Translations under genes and position numbers: made by a program
From: Sediminibacterium sp.
GTDB taxonomy: Bacteria > Bacteroidota > Bacteroidia > Chitinophagales > Chitinophagaceae
DNA length: 64,000 bases
Direction: 5' to 3'
Assembly (NCBI GenBank): GCA_017537025.1
Contig: JAFWCB010000007.1
Location: 124,001 to 188,000 of the forward strand
Notes under the pieces: generated by a model
Databases searched by the model: none
What the model was told of the DNA's origin: nothing
Seen by the model: only the letters and a program-made list of their open reading frames with translations
In this document: in pieces, positions 54,415 through 63,579 of the stretch
Position numbering within the stretch: position 1 is the first letter of the stretch
Layout of the letters: every line of letters starts with the position of its first letter

Positions 54415-55241
54415 AAGCACTAATACAGATAGAGTTTTTTAAGCTATTCAAACAAAGTAGAACCTATTTGGCACTGGCATCTTTATTTTGTATTGAGTTG
54501 ATTATTCTTGGTAGTGCCTATTTTCAGGGAAAAAATATACTAGATATTCTACTCGAAAATCTACAGAAAAACTTTTATTTCGAAGGAAATTTACTAAATG
54601 GTAATCTATTAGTATATCTTATCCTCAATACACAATGGTTCCATTTACCATTGATTTTAATGATTGTAGTATCGGGTACGCTTACTACAGAATATAAAGA
54701 TCGTACTATACAAACAACAATGTTACAGCCGGTTAAAAAAGGGCAATTTATATTGGCTAAATATGTAGTTGCTATTTGTTTCACCTTGACATCGGTATTA
54801 TTTCTGGCCCTTACGTCCTTTTCTCTATCTTATACTTTTTTTGGAAGAGGCGACCTGATTGTTTATTTGGATACTCTTAATTTTTTCCCTGCTTCAGAAG
54901 CCTTCCCAAGATTATTATATGCTTTTTTATCAGGTACATTATCCATGATCTTTTTTTCGGTTGCCAGTTTAACGATTGGTGTTATTTGTAAGGATGCCGC
55001 TAAAACATGGATCGTATCTGCATTCTTCCTGATATTAAGTCATCTTTTATTAAAAATTGATTTTGGTAATACCATAATGAACACACTATTCTTTGCTAAA
55101 CTGAGTGATACCTGGCAGTATTTCTTTCAACAAGATATTGCCTGGGATATTGTGAAATTAAATAGCTTTCTTACTATCTGCTATATCCTTCTTTTTATCG
55201 GGGTTGGAATGTTGTTATTCATAAAAAAAGATATCGAATAA
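54411..55241 (+). CDS. ABC transporter permease
   Basis: From the GTG at 54411 this is a 276-residue permease with about six membrane helices (for example LALASLFCIELIILGSAYF and LPLILMIVVSGTLTTEYK, with KDRTIQTTMLQPVKKGQFILAKYVVAI). This is the ABC2 exporter layout, as in NatB or GldF. A longer frame from 54363 would overlap the ATPase gene by 52 bases and is less likely. It ends with a one-base overlap to the LolA-like gene. Confidence 0.88.
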   Translation: MKALIQIEFFKLFKQSRTYLALASLFCIELIILGSAYFQGKNILDILLENLQKNFYFEGNLLNGNLLVYLILNTQWFHLPLILMIVVSGTLTTEYKDRTIQTTMLQPVKKGQFILAKYVVAICFTLTSVLFLALTSFSLSYTFFGRGDLIVYLDTLNFFPASEAFPRLLYAFLSGTLSMIFFSVASLTIGVICKDAAKTWIVSAFFLILSHLLLKIDFGNTIMNTLFFAKLSDTWQYFFQQDIAWDIVKLNSFLTICYILLFIGVGMLLFIKKDIE

Positions 55242-55903
55242 TGCGTAAATACAGTCTCATAGGTTTATTTATCATATCAAGTTGTACATTCGTTCATGCT
55301 CAACAACATGATCCGGATCTATTATATATTAAGAGCAGGATGGATTCCATTCAATCATTTTCTGTTGACTTAACACTCGAAGTAGATATCAGTTTCATAC
55401 ATATGCCTTCTAAAAAAGCTAAGATGAAATACACTAAAAATAAACCGATAAAGTTTTCTTCAGCCGATTTTGTAATGCTTCCAAAAAGAGGATTAGATTT
55501 TACATTAAACAGTTTACTATCCTATTCCTATATAACCGTACCAAGAGGTGAAGAAATAAGAAATGGCAAGAAATATAAGGCGCTAAATATTGTACCCACC
55601 GACCCCAACTCCGATTTCTCTATTGCCCTACTCCTAATCGATATATCCAATATGCGTGTTACAGAATCTGAGATTAGTACCCGAAAAGATGGAACCTACA
55701 AATTATTGATGAATTATGACAAACCAACAGCAATCCTTCCCGCCAAAGTAGAAGTTGCCTTTGAAGTACAACGGATCCGGATTCCTTTTAATTTTATGGG
55801 TAAAGACACAGATATCGATAGAAAAAAAATGCGTGAATCAGGGTCTAAAACAGGAAAGATTTTTTTAACAATGAGTAACTACATAATAGAGCATATCCGA
55901 TAG
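55241..55903 (+). CDS. LolA-like periplasmic protein
   Basis: A 220-residue protein with a signal peptide (LIGLFIISSCTFVHAQ) and a soluble beta-rich domain (MDSIQSFSVDLTLEVDISF, AKMKYTKNKPIKFSSADFVML) that looks like the LolA/LolB fold, which binds acyl chains of lipoproteins. The match is by pattern and not certain. It is the last gene of the ABC operon, which may handle lipids or lipoproteins at the inner membrane. It is convergent with the next gene, 12 bases apart. Confidence 0.65.
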   Translation: MRKYSLIGLFIISSCTFVHAQQHDPDLLYIKSRMDSIQSFSVDLTLEVDISFIHMPSKKAKMKYTKNKPIKFSSADFVMLPKRGLDFTLNSLLSYSYITVPRGEEIRNGKKYKALNIVPTDPNSDFSIALLLIDISNMRVTESEISTRKDGTYKLLMNYDKPTAILPAKVEVAFEVQRIRIPFNFMGKDTDIDRKKMRESGSKTGKIFLTMSNYIIEHIR

Positions 55904-55915
55904 GCTTCAGACGAT

Positions 55916-58318
55916 TCAATCAATGTGCTGCACTACTCTTGCTATTTTCCCATTCACGTTAATTCCTTCTAGTACGATTAATAATTTTTTAGAGAAATCA
56001 TTATTATAAAATTCAACGCGCTGAATATTTTTCTCTTTAGATAAGATAATGGCAGGGTTCCAATAAATCGTTTTCCGAGTATCCGGTTGCATAGGATTAA
56101 ACTCTTTGCTGTATATTGGACTATAAAATTCTTTGAATCTATTATATCCAATGATTGTTACAACATCCAAACCCGGAGGAATATAGGTTCCGTTGATGAC
56201 TTCAGTCCCTCGTTTAGAATACAAAGCAATAGCTCCTCCCGGAGAACTCAGCCCCCCTCCCACAAAACCGGGATCGAATACTTTTATATAAGCAATATCA
56301 TTGATATTGATACCGATTAAGCCATTAACATCATTGATTGGCGACTGATCCAAGAATAAAATAGGTGAATAATTTGTACGTATATTGGTTATTACCGGCC
56401 TGGGTTTAGGAATTACCTCATTAGTATCCTTAACACCGAAGCCTATATAAAAGCCGGGTACACGGCCTTGCAGATAGTTAAATACATCTGCAAACGCGGG
56501 TGAGCCATTACTTACCAGATCAAATGCTCTGGCGCTACCACCTCTAAACACGCCAGTTGTATATCGCTCATCTAACAGTTCAATTTTAGATTTCACTCTA
56601 GCGCCAACGATTACTTCTTTTAATTCATTAGCTTCTTTACCGAAAGCAGTTATATTAGTATTATTAGCGGGTTGTGGTTGCCAAACAGGAAGGGGAGCAT
56701 GAAAGGTATAATTCACAACAGCATCTCTGAGGCTCAGTCCGTTTTCAAAATTGATTTTCCGCTTTATCGTTTTCTCTTTCTTTTTCTCGAATCCATAATA
56801 AATTTTCGCAGTATCTGTAATAATCAAATTTTTAATTTCAAAAGGATTATTTCCCACCGTTGCGGTAGTAAAGTAACGCGCAGTACTATCCGATTGAACA
56901 ACTACCATATTTAGCAAAGAAGTATCAGATAACATGCTCATAGGTTCGATAAATTTACCCTTAATCCCTACGAAATCATTCTTCGTAGAAAAGGTCAACT
57001 TCGGTAAAATACCCGTTGTGATGGCTTGCCAATTAAATCTCCTCCAACCATGTGTAAGCATTAATAAATCAATGTGTTCATTTCTTTTAGGATTATCTGC
57101 ATCAACATAATATGCCGGATTGTGTATATATCCACGCAGTTCATTACTTAATAAAAAGCCACTGAGAATAGTATGCACATCTTTTTCTGATGTTTGAGGG
57201 TCGTAGATGGCAACACTTAGATTAGACAGAAGGGTATCTTTGATACTGATATCAATAATATTTTTACCTCTCTGGGTAAGGTTCTTTTCTATAAGAGCAA
57301 CATTTGTTTCAAAGCTATAGTCTTCATTATCTACATACATAATTCGTTCAGCTATAGGTAAATTCTCACCGGATAGCAATGTAAACTGAATAATACCGGT
57401 ACTACAGTTAAAAAGCGGGAAAGTAATGCGTGTGGCAGTAGCATCGGTAAGATTCAATTCTTTTTGAGCAAGTAATGACTGGTCTTGATGAATAAGCAGT
57501 TTATAAGGTTTTACACCAGTACTATTATGGCTTACTTGTACTGTTATTTGCGCATTCTCACTGGTTTGATAAACGGTCAGTACCCCACCCCTGTCTTTAA
57601 TATTCGTAATTTGCTGTGTGCCTTCATTACCCCGATTATCTTTCCAATTAATAAAATAATTCTCTCCGCTCATCGGCCTACAACTAAATACACCCATTCC
57701 GTCGTGTTCTGTTTTTAAGCCGGCTATTTCCTGCCCTTGTCCGTTTATAACCTTACCTGTAATGGCTATTGGCATTCCATTATTATCTGTTGCTTTAAAT
57801 GCAACCCTGCTGGCCAGGTTATATACCAAGTCACCACTTTCCGGAAATACTTCAACTTTCGTTTTTTGAATATTATTCGATTTATCAATAGGTTTAGTTT
57901 TTTGAAATGTAAAGACTCTTTCAAATAAATAATCGCGTTGATGTTCATTGAGCATCCAACCTGTATAAGCAACCATACGTAAAGCAGCGCAGGCATAGTT
58001 TTTAGGTACCACAAAACTTCCCTGCGAAGAAGAAAGTAAAATAGGTGCTACGGTTTGTTTTATAGAATTTCCATTGTCATCAAACCAGTTGATATATAGA
58101 TTTTTACTCTCAGTATCCCATTTGCCATTACGTAATAAGTATACTTTGTAAAAAATGGTTTCACCGATATCATAAGAAGGCCTATCGAACTGAATATAGA
58201 TTTTCTCAATAGGAGCAATATTCGCATAATTTTTCATCAGGGAATCCATGTTCTGTGCCTTTGTAGTGGTAACACTAAAACATATGATACTAATTAAAAA
58301 ACAAATCAATATTTTCAT
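55916..58318 (-). CDS. Exported macroglobulin-like/TonB-plug protein without a barrel (copy 2)
   Basis: An 800-residue protein with a signal peptide (LICFLISIICFSVTTTKAQ). It starts with PIEKIYIQFDRPSYDIGETIFYK, as in macroglobulin-like (MG2) domains, then several beta-sandwich segments. Near 610-735 is a TonB-receptor plug (LKEVIVGARVKSK, FNYLQGRVPGFYI, LIGININDIAYIKVFDP, LSSPGGAIALYSKRG). The barrel that normally follows the plug is absent, so it cannot be a transporter on its own. It shares the layout with the gene beside it, which it overlaps by one base. Confidence 0.8.
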   Translation of the reverse strand: MKILICFLISIICFSVTTTKAQNMDSLMKNYANIAPIEKIYIQFDRPSYDIGETIFYKVYLLRNGKWDTESKNLYINWFDDNGNSIKQTVAPILLSSSQGSFVVPKNYACAALRMVAYTGWMLNEHQRDYLFERVFTFQKTKPIDKSNNIQKTKVEVFPESGDLVYNLASRVAFKATDNNGMPIAITGKVINGQGQEIAGLKTEHDGMGVFSCRPMSGENYFINWKDNRGNEGTQQITNIKDRGGVLTVYQTSENAQITVQVSHNSTGVKPYKLLIHQDQSLLAQKELNLTDATATRITFPLFNCSTGIIQFTLLSGENLPIAERIMYVDNEDYSFETNVALIEKNLTQRGKNIIDISIKDTLLSNLSVAIYDPQTSEKDVHTILSGFLLSNELRGYIHNPAYYVDADNPKRNEHIDLLMLTHGWRRFNWQAITTGILPKLTFSTKNDFVGIKGKFIEPMSMLSDTSLLNMVVVQSDSTARYFTTATVGNNPFEIKNLIITDTAKIYYGFEKKKEKTIKRKINFENGLSLRDAVVNYTFHAPLPVWQPQPANNTNITAFGKEANELKEVIVGARVKSKIELLDERYTTGVFRGGSARAFDLVSNGSPAFADVFNYLQGRVPGFYIGFGVKDTNEVIPKPRPVITNIRTNYSPILFLDQSPINDVNGLIGININDIAYIKVFDPGFVGGGLSSPGGAIALYSKRGTEVINGTYIPPGLDVVTIIGYNRFKEFYSPIYSKEFNPMQPDTRKTIYWNPAIILSKEKNIQRVEFYNNDFSKKLLIVLEGINVNGKIARVVQHID

Positions 58319-60711
58319 TATTCAATTGTTTTAACTACTCTAGTCATTTTTCCATCTGCATTAATTCCTTCTAAAATCAGTAATAATTTTTTAGAGACAT
58401 CATTGTTATAAAAATCAATTTTAAAACGAGGTGATTTTTTATTTGTAAAAACGTTAGGATTCCAATAGAGTGTATTACGTAAATCCGTTTCTAATGAGTT
58501 ATTAGTTTTATCGTATACCGGGTTATAAAATTCTTTAAATCGGGAAAATCCGGCCAGCGTTACAAAACTCATTCCTTTACCGGAATAGTCTACTTTCTTT
58601 CCATCATCTCCTTTTTTGGTATAAATGGCAATGGCACCCCCGGCTCCGCCACCAATCGCACCAAAAAAAGGTGGGCGGAATACTTTAATATAAGCAACCT
58701 GTTGAACAGGTATTCCACTGATCATATTCACATCGGTTGGCATTTCATCTAAGAAAAGCTGAGGGGTAGCACCTCGCCAACTTAAACTGGCTTGTGCACC
58801 CATTCCGGATATTTGTAATCCGGGAACCCTCCCTTGCAAATAGGAAAAAATATCAAGCGGTACAAACTTATCGTTAACTAAATCGAAACTATAGGCATCT
58901 GAACCTGCAAATAAACCCCTGGCATATTTTTCATCCATTATTTGCAAGGGTGTTTTTACTTTGGCTTTAACGATAACCTCTTGTAAGTTGGTTGAAGCCT
59001 GCAATTTTCTGATACGTTCTTGCTCCGCTAAAAAATAGTTCATTCTCACTCTCCACAAACTATCTGCATCCGGGAAAACAGTAACTCCGGTGTAAGGGGT
59101 TGTTTTAAATCCATTCTCTCTCCTGAAAAAACCATTATCGAATTTTACTTGTAATCTTTCAGCACCTTTTACACTAGCGTTAAAGTTATAGTACACTTTA
59201 GCCGTATCATAAAAAAAGATACCCGGCTCTATAAAACTACCATCTTTATTAACCGGAAGAAACAAAAACTGCTTGCTACTATCTTTCCCTAGTAGTATCG
59301 TGTTCAACACAAGTTGCTGTGCCCCGATTTCTTTCATACCGAAAACATTCCCTTTGATTTGCATATTTTCAGTTTCAGGCAAATATTTAATTACCGGTTG
59401 AATACCTGACTTTAGTTTATCCCAATTATATCTTCTCCAACCACTCGTCATCATAACCAAATCTAATTTACTGGTAACAACATCTGCATCACTGGTAAAA
59501 TAATAAGCGGGATTATGAATATATCCTTTGATCTCATTACTTAGTAAAAAATCAGTGTAAATATTTGTTCTTTCCGGAGCGGCAATACCCGCATCGATAA
59601 TGGCAACCGACAAATTACTCATTGCCGTATCTGTTACAACAATATCTAAACTGTTTTTCCCCCTCTTGTCTAAGCTGGTATAAATAGGATTTACCTTGGC
59701 ATTGAATTCATGAAGATGATTATTTACAAAAATGATCCTTTCTGCCACCGGCTGCCCTTCTGAATTAAATAATGTAAACTGTAGAATGCCAGTTGGCATT
59801 TGATCAATAGGTATTTCTGCCCGTTGAAGCATTCTTTCAGTCATTTTAATAGCTACTTTGAATAAAGGCTCCTGATTCATGTGAACCATTAATGTATACT
59901 GTTGTAAGGCACCCTGCGTATTGGCTGATCGCTGAATAGTAACGGAGGCTTTATCGTTGCTTGTGCGAACTAGCATTACCGCTCCGGCCGATTGTATTTG
60001 GGTGATAGGAGTTGTATATTTCTGTTTGAACTCGTCTGTCCACTCCACACGGTATTGCTCCCCTTTAGCGGGATTCAATAAAAACAAACCCATACCATCA
60101 TGGATTGTAACAATGCTGTCAACAACTTCATTTTTTGAATTACGAACAAATCCGGAAACTTTCACAGGCAGTCCATTATTATTAGTGGCTTTAAAAGCAA
60201 CTCTTGAAGAAATACCTTCTACTAAATAACCCCCTTCCGGGAAAAGGGATAAATTAGTTTTATTAATATTTAGTTTTTGAGTACTGTTGGTTCCCAGGTT
60301 TAAGGGAATTAATTTTTCATAAACATCTGTTTCATTTTCTTCATTCAACATCCACCGGGTAAAGGCTTTCAAGCGTAAATAATTCCCTTTGTATCCTTTT
60401 GGTATTTCGAAACTACCCGCAGCCCCGGAAAGAAAAAGAGGGGCTATGGTTTGTTTGATAAGTGTGCCGGTTGTATCATACCATTCAACATACATATTTT
60501 TACTAAGCTCACTTAACTGATTACCCGATAAAAGATAGATCTTATAAAAAATGGTTTCTTCCGGGTTATAAATATCCCTATCGAAATGTATATGTATTTT
60601 TTCTCTTGGAGTACGTTCTGCATAAACGCTCATCATAGAGTCGATCTCCTGAGAGAAAACGGGTAAACAGCTGTAAATAGAAATAATAAAAAACAAAAAT
60701 GATTTCCTCAT
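58318..60711 (-). CDS. Exported macroglobulin-like/TonB-plug protein without a barrel (copy 1)
   Basis: A 797-residue paralogue of the previous entry, with the signal peptide MRKSFLFFIISIYSCLPVFSQ and the start EKIHIHFDRDIYNPEETIFYKIYL. Its plug-like part (about 610-740) has LQEVIVKAKVKTP, FSYLQGRVPGLQI, LFLDEMPTDVN, and GGAGGAIAIYTKKG. There is no barrel domain after it. The pair is in tandem and probably co-transcribed. The function is unknown; a role in outer-membrane assembly or as a substrate-binding module is guessed from the domains. Confidence 0.8.
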   Translation of the reverse strand: MRKSFLFFIISIYSCLPVFSQEIDSMMSVYAERTPREKIHIHFDRDIYNPEETIFYKIYLLSGNQLSELSKNMYVEWYDTTGTLIKQTIAPLFLSGAAGSFEIPKGYKGNYLRLKAFTRWMLNEENETDVYEKLIPLNLGTNSTQKLNINKTNLSLFPEGGYLVEGISSRVAFKATNNNGLPVKVSGFVRNSKNEVVDSIVTIHDGMGLFLLNPAKGEQYRVEWTDEFKQKYTTPITQIQSAGAVMLVRTSNDKASVTIQRSANTQGALQQYTLMVHMNQEPLFKVAIKMTERMLQRAEIPIDQMPTGILQFTLFNSEGQPVAERIIFVNNHLHEFNAKVNPIYTSLDKRGKNSLDIVVTDTAMSNLSVAIIDAGIAAPERTNIYTDFLLSNEIKGYIHNPAYYFTSDADVVTSKLDLVMMTSGWRRYNWDKLKSGIQPVIKYLPETENMQIKGNVFGMKEIGAQQLVLNTILLGKDSSKQFLFLPVNKDGSFIEPGIFFYDTAKVYYNFNASVKGAERLQVKFDNGFFRRENGFKTTPYTGVTVFPDADSLWRVRMNYFLAEQERIRKLQASTNLQEVIVKAKVKTPLQIMDEKYARGLFAGSDAYSFDLVNDKFVPLDIFSYLQGRVPGLQISGMGAQASLSWRGATPQLFLDEMPTDVNMISGIPVQQVAYIKVFRPPFFGAIGGGAGGAIAIYTKKGDDGKKVDYSGKGMSFVTLAGFSRFKEFYNPVYDKTNNSLETDLRNTLYWNPNVFTNKKSPRFKIDFYNNDVSKKLLLILEGINADGKMTRVVKTIE

Positions 60712-60754
60712 ACAAACACCTTAATTTGGATTTAAAATTAAGATAAACGAATAT

Positions 60755-61228
60755 ATGAAGATATTGTTCCTTTCCATAGGTAAAGCCAATGAATCATATA
60801 TTCAAATCGGTGTATCGGATTTCACGCAACGTATTAACAAATATTTCAGATGCGATTGGCAAATCATAGCGCCTCCCAAGAATGCTGCCAGTTTATCTGA
60901 GTCTGAATTAAAAAATGCGGAGGGAAAGTTAGTATTAGGATTACTCCAGAAAGATGATTTTTTGGTATTGTTAGATGAAAGAGGTAAAATGTTCAATTCC
61001 CCGCAATTAGCTCAGTTTATTCAACAAAGAGCGAATGAAAGTAACAAACAGCTCATTTTCTTGATCGGGGGGGCTTTTGGTGTGAGCGATGCCATTCATC
61101 AAAGAGCCGACTATACTTGGAGTTTATCCCCACTTGTTTTTCCTCACATGTTAGTGCGACTACTATTGGCAGAGCAGGTGTATCGGGCATGTACTATTCT
61201 GAGAAATGAAAAATACCATCATTTATAG
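60755..61228 (+). CDS. rlmH: 23S rRNA (pseudouridine1915-N3)-methyltransferase RlmH
   Basis: A 157-residue SPOUT methyltransferase with the N-terminal MKILFLSIGKANESYI, the SAM-binding LIFLIGGAFGVSD, and the C-terminal LSPLVFPHMLVRLLLAEQVYRA ending LRNEKYHH. It methylates pseudouridine 1915 of 23S rRNA in the A site. The next gene starts 15 bases later. Confidence 0.95.
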   Translation: MKILFLSIGKANESYIQIGVSDFTQRINKYFRCDWQIIAPPKNAASLSESELKNAEGKLVLGLLQKDDFLVLLDERGKMFNSPQLAQFIQQRANESNKQLIFLIGGAFGVSDAIHQRADYTWSLSPLVFPHMLVRLLLAEQVYRACTILRNEKYHHL

Positions 61229-61242
61229 TCTATTTTTGTACC

Positions 61243-61887
61243 ATGTTTACAATCACTATCAGTATTATTGTTGTAACCTGTGTAGTTTCATTCACTGCTT
61301 TTTCGAATGAAAAAATCATGGGCGATTTTATTTTTAATCCTCCGGCTATTGGTAATAGGAAACAATGGTATCGATTTTTTACCTGCGGGTTTATTCATGC
61401 AGATATCATGCACCTTGCTTTTAATATGTATTCTTTTTATTTATTTGGAGAGATAGTGGAGCAGTCTTTTTCTCAGATATTTGGAGCCGGCAGCGGAAAA
61501 ATCATTTTTTTGCTGATGTATCTGGCATCTCTGGCTATTAGTTTGTTACCCACGTATATACAACAGCAAAATAATTATCATTATTATAGTTTAGGTGCGT
61601 CAGGAGCGGTTTCTGCTGTGGTATTTGCAGGTATTTTTATTTATCCTACGATGGGTTTAGGAATATTTCCCATTCCTATTCATATTCCGGGTTTTATATT
61701 CGGGCCATTATATTTAATTATTTCGGCTTATCTGGCAAAAAAAGGAAATGGGAATATCAATCATTCCGCACATATTTGGGGAGCAGTTTTCGGAGTAGTG
61801 TTTGTGGTGATAAGCAGTTATTTTGGAAGCGATTATAATTTATTAAAAAACTTTTACTTAGAGGTTAGTGGTTATTTTGTAAAGTAA
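61243..61887 (+). CDS. Rhomboid-family intramembrane serine protease
   Basis: A 214-residue membrane protein with about six helices. The catalytic Ser is in LGASGAVSAV and the catalytic His in NHSAHIWGAVFG. The N-terminal WYRFFTCGFIHADIMHLAFNMYS loop (the WR-like element and HxxxHLxxN) is conserved. It would cut membrane proteins within the bilayer; the substrate is unknown. Its end overlaps tilS on the other strand by 23 bases. Confidence 0.92.
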   Translation: MFTITISIIVVTCVVSFTAFSNEKIMGDFIFNPPAIGNRKQWYRFFTCGFIHADIMHLAFNMYSFYLFGEIVEQSFSQIFGAGSGKIIFLLMYLASLAISLLPTYIQQQNNYHYYSLGASGAVSAVVFAGIFIYPTMGLGIFPIPIHIPGFIFGPLYLIISAYLAKKGNGNINHSAHIWGAVFGVVFVVISSYFGSDYNLLKNFYLEVSGYFVK

Positions 61888-63199
61888 TGGCCAGCGTTGA
61901 AACCGTTTGTGGTTGTACTTTAAATCGGTTATCAATTCTCAACCCCAATAAGGCAATAATTTTTTTATCCGACTCAAGCACCCATACTTTTTCTTTCTCG
62001 GTAAGGCTAAGTTTCAAATCAATTAAAAATCGGGATATTTTTTTCTTTTTCGCCATTCCGAGCGGGTAGAAATAGTCTCCCGTTTTGTATTTTCTAAGCA
62101 ATAAAGGAAACTGAATATTTTTTGCGTCGAGGTATTCGATATTATCTTTTTGTAAAGAGTCGGGTTTATTTTCCAATAACCGAATGGTTACAGATCCCTC
62201 TTGAAAATGAGTGGTACCGGGTGTTTCAATAAGTATTTGCGATATGGCGCCGCTGTTCAGCGGCGCCATAATCATCCATAATCTATGTTTAAATAAAATA
62301 TGCGAATCTGTTTTGATACTACTCCCATTGGCCGCACCCAGTAACTTGATAACTTCCGGAACTTGCGCAGCAGTGAACCCGTATGCTTTAATAATCTCCC
62401 AAGTAATCGTTGAAAGCTGTTTCTCTTGTTGCCATTTTAAAACAGGAATATGTAATTCTTGTCCCTTTACCGTAATTAATTTTTTCAAACGCATTGTTAC
62501 AGCCTCATGATATACACTATTAATCTCTTCAAATCGTTCGATATTATGTAGGATATTCTGAATAGTTCTGGGAAAAGCTTTCTCTATCTCGGGTAGAACA
62601 ATATTTCTCAATAAATTTCTGGTATAATTATTTTTAGTATTAGAAGAATCTTCAACATACTCAATTTTTTGCGCTGTTGCATATTCCTGTATTTGTTCGC
62701 GGGTAAAAGATAAAAGTGGACGAATAATTTTTCGCTTTGTATCTCTCCCGGGTATTCCTGTTAAGCCTTCAATACCTGTTCCTCTCAAAAAATACATCAA
62801 TGCTGTTTCTGCATTATCGTTAGCATGATGGGCGGTAGCTATATAACTACTACCTGCAATAGTTTTAAACCAATCGTATCGAAGTTTTCTGGCAGTTTCT
62901 TGAACCGACATTTTCATTTCTTCTGCTAAATGGATGGTATCAAATTGTTGCACATATATGGGAACACTGAAATGATTAGCTAATGCGCGAACAAAAGATT
63001 CATCTCGGTTACTCTCAGCACCTCTTAATTGATAGTTCACATGAGCTATAGAGAATGGGATACCATGAGATCTTAATAAATGAATAAGTACAACACTATC
63101 TATACCCCCACTTACTCCTACAAATAAGGGATTATCATTACTCACCATGGATTGATAATGCCGTTGCCAGTAACGCCCAAACAATTCATACAAACTCAT
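61865..63199 (-). CDS. tilS: tRNA(Ile)-lysidine synthetase
   Basis: A 444-residue N-type ATP pyrophosphatase with the PP-loop VGVSGGIDSVVLIHLL, IAHVNYQLRGAESNRDE, IATAHHANDNAETALM and a C-terminal TilS domain. It makes lysidine at position 34 of tRNA-Ile(CAU), so AUA is read as isoleucine. Near residues 310-320 a perfect palindrome (62243-62270) is in frame and gives IMAPLNSGAIS. The end overlaps the rhomboid gene. Confidence 0.95.
   Translation of the reverse strand: MSLYELFGRYWQRHYQSMVSNDNPLFVGVSGGIDSVVLIHLLRSHGIPFSIAHVNYQLRGAESNRDESFVRALANHFSVPIYVQQFDTIHLAEEMKMSVQETARKLRYDWFKTIAGSSYIATAHHANDNAETALMYFLRGTGIEGLTGIPGRDTKRKIIRPLLSFTREQIQEYATAQKIEYVEDSSNTKNNYTRNLLRNIVLPEIEKAFPRTIQNILHNIERFEEINSVYHEAVTMRLKKLITVKGQELHIPVLKWQQEKQLSTITWEIIKAYGFTAAQVPEVIKLLGAANGSSIKTDSHILFKHRLWMIMAPLNSGAISQILIETPGTTHFQEGSVTIRLLENKPDSLQKDNIEYLDAKNIQFPLLLRKYKTGDYFYPLGMAKKKKISRFLIDLKLSLTEKEKVWVLESDKKIIALLGLRIDNRFKVQPQTVSTLAITLQNNH
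62243..62270. repeat. Perfect 13-bp palindrome inside tilS
   Basis: TATGGCGCCGCTG (62243-62255) and CAGCGGCGCCATA (62258-62270) are perfect reverse complements separated by only TT. The G+C-rich core is unlike the AT-rich surroundings. It is within the tilS frame. Confidence 0.8.
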
Positions 63200-63219
63200 A
63201 TCACAAAGATAGCTGCAAA

Positions 63220-63570
63220 CTAGGCTTTACTTCTCAGAAATGAGGCTGTGAGCGCAGCGAACCCACTTACTAACCCACCCACGAATCCGGTAACCAACAG
63301 CAATACTATCCAAGAACCTCCTAAGGGCAATATCGAAGCCACTTTGGAGGAAAGTAGATGCTCATTGGGAATATCTTTTAATGCAGCCAATATGACCCAC
63401 AAAATGGCAACACCTAAAAAGCCGGTTATAAATGCATTGAATGATTTTTGTTTGATAGCTACCCCAACAGTAAAAGAAGTAATGGCAAAACTATACCAAG
63501 GCAAAGTTGTAAATAAACCAACTGCAAAGGCCAATAGAGCAGTAAGTATGATTGATACAATAAATTTCAT
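63220..63570 (-). CDS. Small integral membrane protein of unknown function
   Basis: A 116-residue protein with about four membrane helices (1-20, 26-40, 46-63, 85-112) and a short loop AALKDIPNEHLLSSKVAS. No domain is recognised. It lies 9 bases after the acylase-like gene and 20 bases before tilS, all on the minus strand, so co-transcription is possible. Confidence 0.7.
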   Translation of the reverse strand: MKFIVSIILTALLAFAVGLFTTLPWYSFAITSFTVGVAIKQKSFNAFITGFLGVAILWVILAALKDIPNEHLLSSKVASILPLGGSWIVLLLVTGFVGGLVSGFAALTASFLRSKA

Positions 63571-63579
63571 ATTTATTTT

